A stretch of 64,000 bases of DNA from JAOPZW01 sp963764585. GTDB taxonomy: Bacteria; Actinomycetota; Thermoleophilia; Solirubrobacterales; Solirubrobacteraceae. A program made the position numbers and the translations under genes. Shown piece by piece: positions 1 through 15,791 of the stretch. The notes below the pieces were generated by a model. The model made no database searches. It saw nothing but the letters and a program-made list of their open reading frames with translations, and was not told the DNA's origin. The DNA is taken from positions 1 through 64,000 of the forward strand of contig CAVXTB010000004.1 of NCBI GenBank assembly GCA_963764585.1, given 5' to 3'. The stretch's first letter is position 1, and every line of letters starts with the position of its first letter.

Positions 1-342
1 GCGCGCTGCCCACGGGCATGCCGGTACGTGAGGCGAGTGCACGCCTGTTGTCCGCGTGCGTTCACCCGCCGGTCGTTGTCTCGTGACCGCCAGCAGGGGC
101 GGCAGCAGTGCCCCACGACTGTGAATGTCAGCTGCCGTCGATGAGGTCTGTCAGTCGACTCTGCGAACTGTCGCGGCCCTGCCGTACGACGAGTGCGCCT
201 CCGCTCACCGAGATCCATCGCGACGAGAGACTGGCCGCGTCGCGGACCAGGCCGGGTTGATTGCAATCAGCCCGTAGGCTCGATCGGAACCAGGCGACAG
301 CGCGCCAAACCGTCAAACTGACACCCAACTGATAGATCGTGC
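1..342. other. left-edge stretch without a confident gene
   Basis: A short open frame runs in from the left edge on the plus strand (3-86, ending TGA). It could be the tail of a gene cut by the window, but 27 codons are too few to identify. The rest up to the AlbA_2 gene shows no convincing coding frame. The only structure I see is the AACTGAT inverted pair starting at 327, described separately. Confidence 0.3.
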
Positions 343-363
343 TTGGCGTCAGGGGCATCAGTT
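327..363. repeat. inverted repeat AACTGAT / ATCAGTT upstream of the AlbA_2 gene
   Basis: AACTGAT at 327-333 is answered by its reverse complement ATCAGTT at 357-363, just before the ATG at 376. The 12-base string CACCCAACTGAT (322-333) recurs at 2084-2095 inside the 3' end of the same gene, as part of a longer inverted repeat. The placement over the probable promoter suggests an operator. That function is inference. Confidence 0.4.
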
Positions 364-375
364 AGACTCTCGAAG

Positions 376-2157
376 ATGTCCCCTCTCGATGACGCGCTTC
401 GCCTCGTTGGGTCCGCAGGGCCTGCCGCGTCATTCGAGTCGCAAGACCTGGAGTTCAAGAGCGCTGGCCGCGATCTCCGACACACGCTGGAGCTGCTCTC
501 TGACGCGGCCGTCTGCTTCGCGAACGCGCATGGAGGCACGGTTGTTCTTGGCGTCGATGACAAGGCCACGACACGCGCCGAAGCGCTCGTCGGCGTCGAG
601 CCCGCATTGTCCTTGGACGCCATCCGAAAAGGCATCTTCGAGCGGACGCGGCCAAACCTGACCGTCTCTGCAAGGGAGCATCTCGAGGATGGCGTGCGGC
701 TGGTCATCATCTCGGTCATCGAAGGCATCGAGCTCTACGCGAACGCGAAGGGGCTCGCGACCCGTCGCCTTGGGACGGAATGCCTTCCATTCCCGCCCGA
801 GCAGCAAGTCGAGGTTAGGCGCGCCCGAGGGCAGATCGATTGGTCAGCCGAAGAGGCGCCCGTCGCAATCGAGGACCTGTCGCAAGCCGAGTTTGAGCGG
901 GTCCGACGGCTGCTGACGAGATCGGGCCGAGAAGAGCTTGCCAGTCTTCGAGACCGAGCGCTTCTCGAGGCGATGCGGCTCGTTACTCCCCGCGGCGCAG
1001 TCACCAACGCCGCGGTTTTGCTTTTCGGAGGAGAGGAGCTCCTGCGCCGTGTCATCCCGTCCCACGGCTACTCGTACCAGTACCGCCCCTCGCCCGGCAG
1101 CGAGGCGACGCACTCCGCCCGTGGGAACCGCGCGATCCCAGCCGCTGTCGAGACGCTGCTCGAGCTTGTCGAGGCGAGGGTTGAAACGCGCCCGCTGAAT
1201 CTCGCCGGTGGCATCCAGCTCTCCTTGACCGACTACCCGCTCAACGCGGTGCGCGAGGTCGTGGTCAACGCATTGGTTCACCGAGACCTGCCAACAACAG
1301 GAACCGTTGACATCGAGCACGCTCCCGAGCGGCTCACCGTGCAGAGTCCTGGAGGTCTGGTCGCCGGCATTACGCCGGAGAACATCCTGACCCATCCCTC
1401 CACTCCACGGCACCGTGCGCTGGGCGAAGCGGTCGCCCTGCTGCGATTGGCAGAGCGCACCGGGCAGGGCATCGATCGCGTATACCGTGAGATGCTCCAG
1501 TTGGGCAAGGAGCCGCCAGGCATCATCGATGACGGGCTCAGTGTTCGCGCGACCCTCCCGGGCGGCATTGGGAACGACGCATTCGTGCGATTCGTCCGTG
1601 ATCTGGCCGACTCTCTGAGCGGCGACGTCGAGGTGCTGATCACGCTCGCAATGCTCCGGACGGCCTCGACAGTAGAGGCCGTGCGCTTGGCGCAAGCGAT
1701 TCAGAGGACGCCGACCGAAGCACAGGAGGTCCTGACACGGATGTCCTCCGACGACACCGGCCTCCTTGAGCCCACGCGCCGGACGCTACGAAAGCCATTC
1801 CCGGCCTATCGGTTGCGGAACGAGCCATTGGCAGCGCTCGCCCGCGCGGTCACGTATCGTCGCAGGACGATCGACCAGATCGACGAGAAGGTCATTGAGC
1901 ACGTGCAGGAGTACGGATTCATCACGAATCGGACGCTCCAGCGTCTCTTCGATCGAGACCTCTATGCGGCGAGGAACCTCCTAAACGATCTGCGCGACCG
2001 GGGACTTCTGGAGAAGATGGGCACCGCGCGCGGCGGGCCTGGAGTCAAGTACGGCCCAGGGCCGAAGTTCCCCAAGGCCAAGCACCCAACTGATCAACGC
2101 AACGTCGTTGACGCAGTATCAGTCCTTGATCAGTTGCGTCTGCCGGAGGAGCACTAG
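376..2157 (+). CDS. AlbA_2 (Schlafen AAA_4-like) DNA-binding / ATP-binding protein, COG2865-type
   Basis: This is a predicted transcriptional regulator or ATPase of the COG2865 type, 593 aa from the ATG. The N-terminal part has the AlbA_2 pattern: an LEFKSA segment, then ANAHGGTVVLGVDD in the first 80 residues. The middle part resembles the ATP-binding half of this family, with REVVVNALVHRD, an SPGG turn and the RTGQGIDRVYREM helix. The C-terminal third looks like winged-helix DNA-binding sequence. A TTG at 343 is an alternative in-frame start, but ATG 376 fits the AlbA_2 start better. No strong ribosome-binding site is visible. GC content is clearly lower than in the ribosomal/rpo block next door, suggesting acquisition. 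Such proteins occur as stand-alone regulators, in toxin-antitoxin-like loci and in defence islands. The specific role here is unknown. Confidence 0.8.
   Translation: MSPLDDALRLVGSAGPAASFESQDLEFKSAGRDLRHTLELLSDAAVCFANAHGGTVVLGVDDKATTRAEALVGVEPALSLDAIRKGIFERTRPNLTVSAREHLEDGVRLVIISVIEGIELYANAKGLATRRLGTECLPFPPEQQVEVRRARGQIDWSAEEAPVAIEDLSQAEFERVRRLLTRSGREELASLRDRALLEAMRLVTPRGAVTNAAVLLFGGEELLRRVIPSHGYSYQYRPSPGSEATHSARGNRAIPAAVETLLELVEARVETRPLNLAGGIQLSLTDYPLNAVREVVVNALVHRDLPTTGTVDIEHAPERLTVQSPGGLVAGITPENILTHPSTPRHRALGEAVALLRLAERTGQGIDRVYREMLQLGKEPPGIIDDGLSVRATLPGGIGNDAFVRFVRDLADSLSGDVEVLITLAMLRTASTVEAVRLAQAIQRTPTEAQEVLTRMSSDDTGLLEPTRRTLRKPFPAYRLRNEPLAALARAVTYRRRTIDQIDEKVIEHVQEYGFITNRTLQRLFDRDLYAARNLLNDLRDRGLLEKMGTARGGPGVKYGPGPKFPKAKHPTDQRNVVDAVSVLDQLRLPEEH
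2087..2136. repeat. perfect 11-bp inverted repeat at the 3' end of the AlbA_2 gene
   Basis: CAACTGATCAA (2087-2097) and TTGATCAGTTG (2126-2136) are perfect reverse complements separated by 28 nt. A smaller CAACG-T-CGTTG palindrome (2100-2110) sits between them. The repeat lies within the last codons of the gene. The AACTGAT core is the same as in the pair upstream of the gene. It could be a protein-binding site or an element end. Its position before the stop argues against a simple terminator. Confidence 0.45.
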
Positions 2158-2499
2158 CCGCCAGACGAGCGCCCCCGAATGCTGTCGCTTCGCGCGCGAT
2201 GCATTCGTCGCTGCGACGTGGAGAACACCAGCGCACCGTTGGCTCGCCAAGGCGGAGTCAGGCCACGGGGGCGCCACACGGCAGCGCAGAGCACGGACGC
2301 GTGAGCCCGGCGCAGGAGCTGCGGCCGAAAGGCAGTAAAGCCGCGGAGGCCGTGGCGACCGCGCCCGGCGAAGCAAAGACGCCGATCGGGCGGGTGGCGT
2401 CGGACACGGCCTCAGCCGCCGCTTGCCGGCGGATGAGGAGCGTTGTCCGACGACAGGACCCGACCGCCGCAAGCGCCGCGGCCCGAAGACGCAGACAGA
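2158..2499. other. intergenic region between the convergent AlbA_2 and rpoC genes
   Basis: No frame here looks like a real gene in codon usage or composition. A hairpin-forming stretch lies near 2409-2437 (CCTCA ... TGAGG flanks with GCCGCC/GGCGG inside). In many actinobacteria rpsL-rpsG-fusA-tuf follow rpoC at this place. Here that string is absent. Confidence 0.4.
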
Positions 2500-2529
2500 C
2501 CGAGGGCCCGCACGCTGGCGGGCCCTCGG
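2500..2529 (-). terminator. rho-independent-type terminator after rpoC
   Basis: A perfect 12-bp inverted repeat (2500-2511 and 2518-2529, six-base loop) lies 25 bp past the rpoC stop. On the minus strand it is followed by TCTGTCTGCG, a weak but recognisable pyrimidine tract. It would end the rpoBC transcript and could also protect against read-through from the convergent gene. Confidence 0.75.
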
Positions 2530-2554
2530 TAAACCTACGAGCGACGGGCGCGGA

Positions 2555-6802
<4,248 letters not shown>

Positions 6803-6848
6803 AGCGTTCCTTGTCTCTTCGTTGGGGGTCGGGGCGTAAGCGCGCGGC

Positions 6849-10517
<3,669 letters not shown>

Positions 10518-10590
10518 GACAGCGACTCCTCGGGGGGTCGAAAGCGGGCAAAGCGGCGGAGGGCGCTCAGCAGAGAGAGCGCGACCGTCC

Positions 10591-10599
10591 AAGATAGCA
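10591..10599 (-). promoter_or_regulatory. possible extended -10 element for rpoBC
   Basis: On the minus strand TGCTATCTT lies about 75 bp ahead of the rpoB start codon, matching an extended -10 (TGnTATnnT). I cannot find a matching -35 hexamer at 17 bp. The 260-bp gap between rpoB and the next gene upstream (10518-10778) otherwise holds no gene I can support. Confidence 0.25.
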
Positions 10600-10778
10600 C
10601 AGCAAGATGATGCCTCCGCAGGGCGAAGCTGAACCCGTCTGCGGGGCGGTCGACGCTCACGGACCCCGCCCGCGGCTGCCGCGTATGTGGCGCGGCGCCG
10701 TGTCGGTGGGCGGCTACGACTATTGGTCGACGGCGGAAGGGTAGCGCCCGGGGGCGTGTGGCGCCACCCCGGCGGTTA

Positions 10779-12353
10779 CTACCCCACGCTGACGCGCGTC
10801 CGGCGGCTGTAGCCGAGCACGTACGGATACGAGCGCTCGAAGCGCACGCGGGCGCGGAAGGCGAACGTCCGCGGGCCTCCGCGCGCGAAGCGGTAGCGAT
10901 AGCGGAAGCCGCCGTGGCGGTCCGAGCGCACGAGCGCGAAGGTGCGCCAGCGCCCGCGGTCGGTGGCCTGCAGCTCGACGAGCTTGCCGCGCGGCGGGAC
11001 GTAGCCGCCGCGCAGCCGCCCGCGGAAGGTGACCTTGCCGCCGCTGGGGACGAACCTGCGGCTGGCGCGCAGCGTCGCGCTGGCGCGCACGCGCTGCAGG
11101 ACGTCGAGCGTCGCGGTGAACGCGATGTCGTTGACGTGCGAGCGGTAGCCGAAGCGCAGCGTGCGCGACGCGCCGGGCGGCGCCTTGAAGCTGAAGCCGC
11201 CGCGCCGGTTCGTGCGGAAGGCGCCGACGCCGCGGAACGGCGAGCCCGAGCGGTGAAGCTGGGAGACCACCTCGATGCGCGCGCCGGCGATCGGCTTGCC
11301 GTCGGGGCCGACGAGGCGGCCGCGCACGCGCAGGCGGCGGTGGCGGAAGGACGTCGTGACGGTGCGCTGCCGACGGCCTGCGAAGCGCGCCTGATCGCTG
11401 GCCGGCACGCCGTTGGCCGCGCCGCGGTCGGCGGGCGGCGCGACGATCGTCTTGGGCACCGGCCCGTAGATCACCGCGCGGTTGCCGGCGGCGTCCTCGA
11501 GCACGAGCGACACCGCGTGCGCGCCGAAGGGCAGCCTCGCGGTGTCGACGCTCAGCTGGGGCGCGGTCGAGGTGCGGCACGGCTGCGGCCACAGGAACTC
11601 GTGCGGATCGGAGTTGGTGGCGTCGGCGTCGGCGCAGCGGCCGTCGTTGGGGTCGACGACGACGCCGAGCGCGTCCTGACCGTCGACGTTGACGATCAGC
11701 CGGTAGACGCCCGAGCCGCTGTCGCTGGCCTGGAAGGCGATCGGCATCGCGCCCTGCCACGTCGGGTTGGCGATGAGGTCGCCGCTGAGGTTGCTGGCCG
11801 CCGGGACCGTGGCGTCGCGCAGCGTCATCGCCGTCTCGGCGATGCGATAGGAGGCGATGTCGGGCCCGGCCGGGCAGGGGTTCTGGAACGAGCAGGCGAC
11901 GAGCACGAGCAGGTAGCTGAGGTCGACGTTGCTCTCGACGACCCGCTCGGTCGGGAAGTTGTTGCCGTAGCGGCGCTCGTAGATCGGGTCGGCCTGGTCG
12001 GAGCGGCTGATCGTCGACTCGCCGCCGTTGGTCGCCGTGCCGCTCCACGTGAGGTCGAAGGCGGCGATCGAGGTGTTGGGCGGGGGCCGGAAGGTCCACT
12101 GGGCGCCGGCCCCGAGCGGCTGGGCGGACTGACTGCCGGAGAGCCGCGCGTTGATCCCGTGCCCACCGCCGCAGTCGTCGGTCAGGAACGCGAAGCTCGT
12201 GCCCGGGCGCAGGCTCGGCTGCCAGCCGTAGCTGCTGTCGCCGACCGGCGCCGGCCCGCCGTCCGGCCCGACGCACGAGTAGACGCGATAGGTCCCCGCC
12301 GCGGCCACCCCCACGTGGCCGATCAGCACCGCCGCAAGGGCGGCGAGCAACAT
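10779..12353 (-). CDS. secreted protein with Ig-like / carboxypeptidase-regulatory-like repeats
   Basis: An exported protein of 524 aa and unknown function. ATG 12353 begins a clean signal peptide (MLLAALAAVLIGHVGVAAA). A GGAGG abuts this ATG, so the GTG three codons upstream is an alternative. The first 300 residues are Cys-containing and not recognisable. After about residue 320 there are beta-rich segments of the type GRLVGPDGKPIAGARIEV, the style of carboxypeptidase-regulatory-like domains. Further basic beta-sandwich segments follow, ending in a Val-Gly tail. Proteins of this style are common in Thermoleophilia and are thought to be cell-surface or extracellular. It stands between rpoB and rplL on the same strand, an unusual place. 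Confidence 0.75.
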   Translation of the reverse strand: MLLAALAAVLIGHVGVAAAGTYRVYSCVGPDGGPAPVGDSSYGWQPSLRPGTSFAFLTDDCGGGHGINARLSGSQSAQPLGAGAQWTFRPPPNTSIAAFDLTWSGTATNGGESTISRSDQADPIYERRYGNNFPTERVVESNVDLSYLLVLVACSFQNPCPAGPDIASYRIAETAMTLRDATVPAASNLSGDLIANPTWQGAMPIAFQASDSGSGVYRLIVNVDGQDALGVVVDPNDGRCADADATNSDPHEFLWPQPCRTSTAPQLSVDTARLPFGAHAVSLVLEDAAGNRAVIYGPVPKTIVAPPADRGAANGVPASDQARFAGRRQRTVTTSFRHRRLRVRGRLVGPDGKPIAGARIEVVSQLHRSGSPFRGVGAFRTNRRGGFSFKAPPGASRTLRFGYRSHVNDIAFTATLDVLQRVRASATLRASRRFVPSGGKVTFRGRLRGGYVPPRGKLVELQATDRGRWRTFALVRSDRHGGFRYRYRFARGGPRTFAFRARVRFERSYPYVLGYSRRTRVSVG

Positions 12354-12391
12354 CCTCCACACGCGCCGATGGTAGCCGCGCGCCGGCCGCG

Positions 12392-12526
12392 CTAAACCGC
12401 GGTTCGCTGCGACGGCTGGATCCGCGGGCCGAGGCGGCTCTCGGCCTCCCGCATCCGCTCGCGGTTGAGCACGCGCGACTTGGCCTGCTCGCGGACGAAC
12501 AAGAGCAGCAGGAACGCGCACGCGAT
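12392..12526 (-). pseudogene. possible C-terminal gene remnant (membrane helix plus basic tail)
   Basis: In the gap between the hydrolase and the secreted protein, one minus-strand frame reads 44 codons from just after a TGA (12527-12529) to a TAG at 12392. It has strikingly high GC at third positions. The peptide starts with a hydrophobic stretch (CAFLLLLF) and continues VREQAKSRVLNRERMREAE. There is no start codon with a ribosome-binding site. It looks like the truncated end of a small membrane protein. An unrelated spacer that happens to be open is the alternative. Confidence 0.35.
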
Positions 12527-12531
12527 TCATG

Positions 12532-13332
12532 TCAGATGTGATGCAGCACCGCGTCGATCAGCTCGGCGCCGTCGAGCAGCGCGCGGTCGTTGTGGTCGGC
12601 GCCTTCGATCTCGATCAGGCGGACGGGGCCGGCCGCCGCGGAGGCGACCGCGCGGCTGAGCTCGGCGGGGACGATCGCGTCGTCGGTGCCGTAGACGATC
12701 GTCGTCGGGACTCGCACGCCGGCCAGCTGCTCCGCCAGCGGGTAGCGGTCCCTGAGCAGCAGGCGCACCGGCAGGAAGGGGTAGTGCACTCGCCCGACCG
12801 ACGCCAGATCGGTGAACGGCGAGCGCAGGACGAGGGCGAGCGGCGGATGCTCGGTCGCCAGCTCGGTGACGACCGCCGAGCCGAGGCTCTCGCCGTAGTA
12901 CAGGATCCGATCCGGCGGCACGGCGGCGTCGTCGGTCAGGAACCTGCGCGCGGCACGCACGTCCCGCGCGAGCCCGCCCTGCGTCGGGCGGCCGCGATTG
13001 CCGCCGAAGCCGCGGTAGTCGAACAGCAGGACCGCGAGGCCGCGGCGCGCGAGGGCGGCCGCGAGCGGCGCCCGTAGCGAGCGGTTGCCGGCGTTGCCGG
13101 GCGCGACGAGCACCGCTGCACCGCGCGCCGGCTCCGCGGCCGGCACGAGCCACGCGCCGAGCTCGAGACCGTCGTCGGTGCGAAGCGTCACCTCGCGCGC
13201 GCCCGGCAACACCGTCGCGGCCGGCGGCACGTCGGCTGGGAACGGCAGGTAGACCAGGCGCCGCTGGAGCGCCCACAGCAGCGCGAGCAGCAGCAGCGCC
13301 GCCGCGAGCACGAAGACGGCGGCAGCGAGCAT
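12532..13332 (-). CDS. membrane-anchored alpha/beta hydrolase
   Basis: A serine hydrolase of 266 aa resembling the BEM46/ABHD13-like family. An N-terminal membrane helix (residues 1-20) anchors the catalytic domain. The triad can be read: nucleophile S149 in GESLG, acid D217 or D218 in YGTDDAIVP, and H247 in GADHND. The oxyanion-side motif APGNAGNR is typical of this group. The substrate is not predictable and could be an ester, thioester or lipid. It lies downstream of rplL across a terminator-like hairpin and on the same strand. Its stop is followed closely by the remnant frame described at 12392. Confidence 0.85.
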   Translation of the reverse strand: MLAAAVFVLAAALLLLALLWALQRRLVYLPFPADVPPAATVLPGAREVTLRTDDGLELGAWLVPAAEPARGAAVLVAPGNAGNRSLRAPLAAALARRGLAVLLFDYRGFGGNRGRPTQGGLARDVRAARRFLTDDAAVPPDRILYYGESLGSAVVTELATEHPPLALVLRSPFTDLASVGRVHYPFLPVRLLLRDRYPLAEQLAGVRVPTTIVYGTDDAIVPAELSRAVASAAAGPVRLIEIEGADHNDRALLDGAELIDAVLHHI

Positions 13333-13359
13333 CGGCGCGGATGCTACGCGCGGAACGCG

Positions 13360-13387
13360 CGAGGGGCGCCCGCTCGGGCGCCCCTCG
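13360..13387 (-). terminator. hairpin terminator after rplL
   Basis: CGAGGGGCGCCC (13360-13371) pairs with GGGCGCCCCTCG (13376-13387) across a four-base loop, 27 bp past the rplL stop. No strong U-tract follows on the minus strand, so it may attenuate more than terminate. It separates the rplJL mRNA from the hydrolase gene. Confidence 0.6.
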
Positions 13388-13413
13388 GTACGGCGTGATG
13401 TCGCGGTCGGGAG

Positions 13414-13800
13414 CTACTTGAGCTCGACGCTCGCGCCGGCCTCCTTGAGCTCGGCCACGAGCTTCTCGGCCTCGTCGCGCTCGATGCCCTCCTTGACGGG
13501 CTTGGGGGCCTCGTCGACGAGGGCCTTGGCCTCCTTCAGGCCCAGGCCGGTCGCCGCGCGGACGACCTTGATGACCTGGATCTTCTTGTCGCCCGCGCCG
13601 GTGAGCACGACGTCGACCGTGGTCGACTCCTCCTCGGCGGCGGCGCCGTCGCCCGCGGCGGCGCCCGGGGCGGGAGCGGCGGGGGCGACGGCCGTCGCCG
13701 AGACGCCGAACTCCTCCTCGAGCGCCTTGATGCGCTCGCTCAGCTCGAGCACGGAGATGCCCTTGAGCTCTTCGATCCAATCAGCGGTGCTGGTAGCCAT
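13414..13800 (-). CDS. rplL: 50S ribosomal protein L7/L12
   Basis: The multicopy stalk protein that recruits translation GTPases, 128 aa. It has the N-terminal dimerisation helices, an Ala/Pro-rich flexible hinge (about residues 38-55) and the canonical C-terminal domain. That domain includes GLGLKEAKALVDEAP and a Lys-rich GTPase-binding face. GGAG stands 5-6 nt before the ATG. Only two bases separate it from rplJ, so both come from one message. Confidence 0.98.
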   Translation of the reverse strand: MATSTADWIEELKGISVLELSERIKALEEEFGVSATAVAPAAPAPGAAAGDGAAAEEESTTVDVVLTGAGDKKIQVIKVVRAATGLGLKEAKALVDEAPKPVKEGIERDEAEKLVAELKEAGASVELK

Positions 13801-13802
13801 GG

Positions 13803-14558
13803 TTACTCCGAATCCTCCGGGGTGTCAGTGGTCTCAGTGGGTGTTGTGTCGTCGGCGGCCTCGGCGGCCGGCTCGTCTGCGGCCTCCTCGGCCGGCTCCT
13901 CGGCTGCGGCCTCCTCGACGGGGGCCTCGGCCTCCTCGGCCGCGGGCGCCTCCGCCTCGGCTTCGGGCGCCTCGGCCTCGGCAGCCGGCGCCTCCGCCTC
14001 GGCCACCATCCCGGCCGGCGGCTCGCCCGCCGGGATCTCGCCGCTCGCCTTCTTCTCCGCGATCTGGCCGAGCTGGAGCGCCAGCCCGGAGATCAGCGCG
14101 TTGAGCCCGCGGACCAGGCCCGTGATGGGCGAGGCCGTGAGGCCGACGAGCTGGCCGTAGAGCACGTCGCGCGCGGGGAGCCGGGCGATCGCGAGGATCT
14201 GCTCGGAGTCGACCACCTCGCTGCCGAGCAGGCCGCCCTTGAACTCGAGCCGGTCGGTCTCGCGCCGGAAGGTCTGCAGGGCCTTGGCCGCCAGCGCGGC
14301 GTCACCTTGCACGAAGGTCAGCGCCGTCGGCCCCTCGAGCAGGGCCTTCAACGATTCCGCGCCGGCCTGCTCGGCCGCGCGCTCGGTGAGCGAGTTCTTG
14401 ACGACGCGGAAGACCGCGTCGGCCTCGCGCAGGCGCGTGCGCAGCTCGGCCGCCTGCGGCACGGAGATGCCGCGGAAGTCGACGGCGAAGACGGCCTCGG
14501 CGCCCTTGATGGAGTCGGCGATCTCGGCGACCACCGCGGCTTTCTGTTCTCGGTTCAT
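13803..14558 (-). CDS. rplJ: 50S ribosomal protein L10 with long acidic tail
   Basis: The base of the ribosomal stalk, binding 23S rRNA and L7/L12 dimers. Residues 1 to about 175 are an ordinary L10: MNREQKAAVVAEI start, DFRGISVPQ, VVKNSL, and GLVRGLNALI near the L12-binding helix. After that comes a tail of about 70 residues made nearly only of Ala, Glu, Pro and Asp, giving 251 aa against the usual 165-180. AGGAGG precedes the ATG at good spacing. It is translationally close to rplL (2 bp) and lies 76 bp downstream of rplA. Confidence 0.97.
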   Translation of the reverse strand: MNREQKAAVVAEIADSIKGAEAVFAVDFRGISVPQAAELRTRLREADAVFRVVKNSLTERAAEQAGAESLKALLEGPTALTFVQGDAALAAKALQTFRRETDRLEFKGGLLGSEVVDSEQILAIARLPARDVLYGQLVGLTASPITGLVRGLNALISGLALQLGQIAEKKASGEIPAGEPPAGMVAEAEAPAAEAEAPEAEAEAPAAEEAEAPVEEAAAEEPAEEAADEPAAEAADDTTPTETTDTPEDSE

Positions 14559-14580
14559 GGGCCTCCTAGCCCGGGCTTGC

Positions 14581-14599
14581 GCGCCGCGTCAGGCGGCGC
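14581..14599 (-). promoter_or_regulatory. hairpin in the rplA-rplJ spacer (candidate L10 leader)
   Basis: GCGCCGC / GCGGCGC with a five-base loop sits in the 76-bp spacer before rplJ. Many bacteria control rplJL through an L10-binding leader in this place. I cannot confirm the kink-turn signature by eye. The location is right, but the function is inferred. Confidence 0.35.
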
Positions 14600-14634
14600 C
14601 GCCGGGGGTCTTTGGTGGCTCGAAGGAGTCTGCG

Positions 14635-15360
14635 TCAGGCCGCGGCCGTCGCAGCCTCCTCGAGGATGTCGCGGGTACGGCTGGGGTCGACCTTCACGCC
14701 CGGGCCCATGGTCGACGCCATGGTGATCGAGCGGATGTAGCGACCCTTGGCGGCCGAGGGCTTGGCGCGGATGAGCTCCTCGATGACCGCCGCGTAGTTC
14801 TCCAGCAGCTGACGCTCGTCGAACGACGTCTTGCCGATCGTCAGGTGGACGATCGCCGTGCGGTCGGTGCGGTACTCGACCTTGCCGGCCTTGGACTCCT
14901 CGACGGCCTTGGCCACGTCCATGGTGACGGTGCCGACCTTCGGGTTGGGCATCTTGCCCTGCGGGCCGAGGATGCGGCCGAGCCGGCCGACGACGGGCAT
15001 GAGGTCGGGCGTCGCGATCGCGACGTCGAAGTCGGTGAAGCCGCCCTCGATGCGCTCGGCGAGGTCCTCGGCGCCGACGACGTCGGCCCCGGCCTCCTCG
15101 GCCTCGCGCGCCTTGTCGCCCTTGGCGAAGACGGCGACCGTCACGCTCTTGCCCAGGCCGTTGGGCAGCGCGATCGTGCCGCGCAGCTGCTCGTCGGCGT
15201 GGCGGACGTTCAGGCCGGTGCGCACGTGGATCTCGACGGACTCGTCGAACTTCGCGCGCTTGAGCTCCTTGACGAGCTTGACCGCCTCGGCGGGCTGGTG
15301 CTCGTGCTCGCGATCGACCTTGCCGCGAGCCTCGAGGAACGTTCGACCGTGCTTGGCCAT
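14635..15360 (-). CDS. rplA: 50S ribosomal protein L1
   Basis: The L1-stalk protein, about 241 aa. It contains the family signature around GRLGRILGPQGKMPNPK and the C-terminal RYIRSITMASTMGPGVKVD. I start at ATG 15360 (MAKHGRTFLE). The GTG two codons earlier lies too close to the GGAGG that serves this ATG. Translation is coupled to rplK, whose TGA ends two bases before the ATG. L1 usually represses its own rplKA message. No target hairpin was identified. Confidence 0.98.
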   Translation of the reverse strand: MAKHGRTFLEARGKVDREHEHQPAEAVKLVKELKRAKFDESVEIHVRTGLNVRHADEQLRGTIALPNGLGKSVTVAVFAKGDKAREAEEAGADVVGAEDLAERIEGGFTDFDVAIATPDLMPVVGRLGRILGPQGKMPNPKVGTVTMDVAKAVEESKAGKVEYRTDRTAIVHLTIGKTSFDERQLLENYAAVIEELIRAKPSAAKGRYIRSITMASTMGPGVKVDPSRTRDILEEAATAAA

Positions 15361-15362
15361 CG

Positions 15363-15785
15363 TCACACCACCTCCACGCCCATCGAGCGGGCGGTGCCCG
15401 CGATGATCTTCGCCGCCTGGTCGACGTCGTGCGCGTTGAGGTCGGGCAGCTTCTTCTCGGCGATCTCGCGCAGCTGGGCCTGGGTGATGCGCCCGACCTT
15501 CTCGCGGTGCGGCTCGCCCGAGCCCTTCTCGAGGTTCGCGGCCTGCTTGATGAGCACGGCGGCCGGCGGCGTCTTGGTGATGAAGGTGAACGAGCGGTCC
15601 TCGTAGACCGTGATCACGACCGGGATCACCGTGCCGGCGTCATTCTGCGTCTGCGCGTTGAACGCCTTGCAGAACTCCATGATGTTGATGCCGTGCTGGC
15701 CCAGGGCAGGGCCGACCGGCGGGGCCGGCGACGCCTGGCCGCCGACGGCCTGCAGCTTGATCGTTGTGAGGACTTTCTTGGCCAT
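15363..15785 (-). CDS. rplK: 50S ribosomal protein L11
   Basis: The 23S rRNA GTPase-centre protein, 140 aa, normal length. It starts with the conserved Pro-rich segment (GQASPAPPVGPALGQHGINI) and ends with the RNA-binding domain (DLNAHDVDQAAKIIAGTARSMG). It is second in the run nusG-rplK-rplA, with 6 bp after the nusG stop and near-overlap with rplA, so it is clearly co-transcribed. Confidence 0.98.
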   Translation of the reverse strand: MAKKVLTTIKLQAVGGQASPAPPVGPALGQHGINIMEFCKAFNAQTQNDAGTVIPVVITVYEDRSFTFITKTPPAAVLIKQAANLEKGSGEPHREKVGRITQAQLREIAEKKLPDLNAHDVDQAAKIIAGTARSMGVEVV

Positions 15786-15791
15786 GGATTC

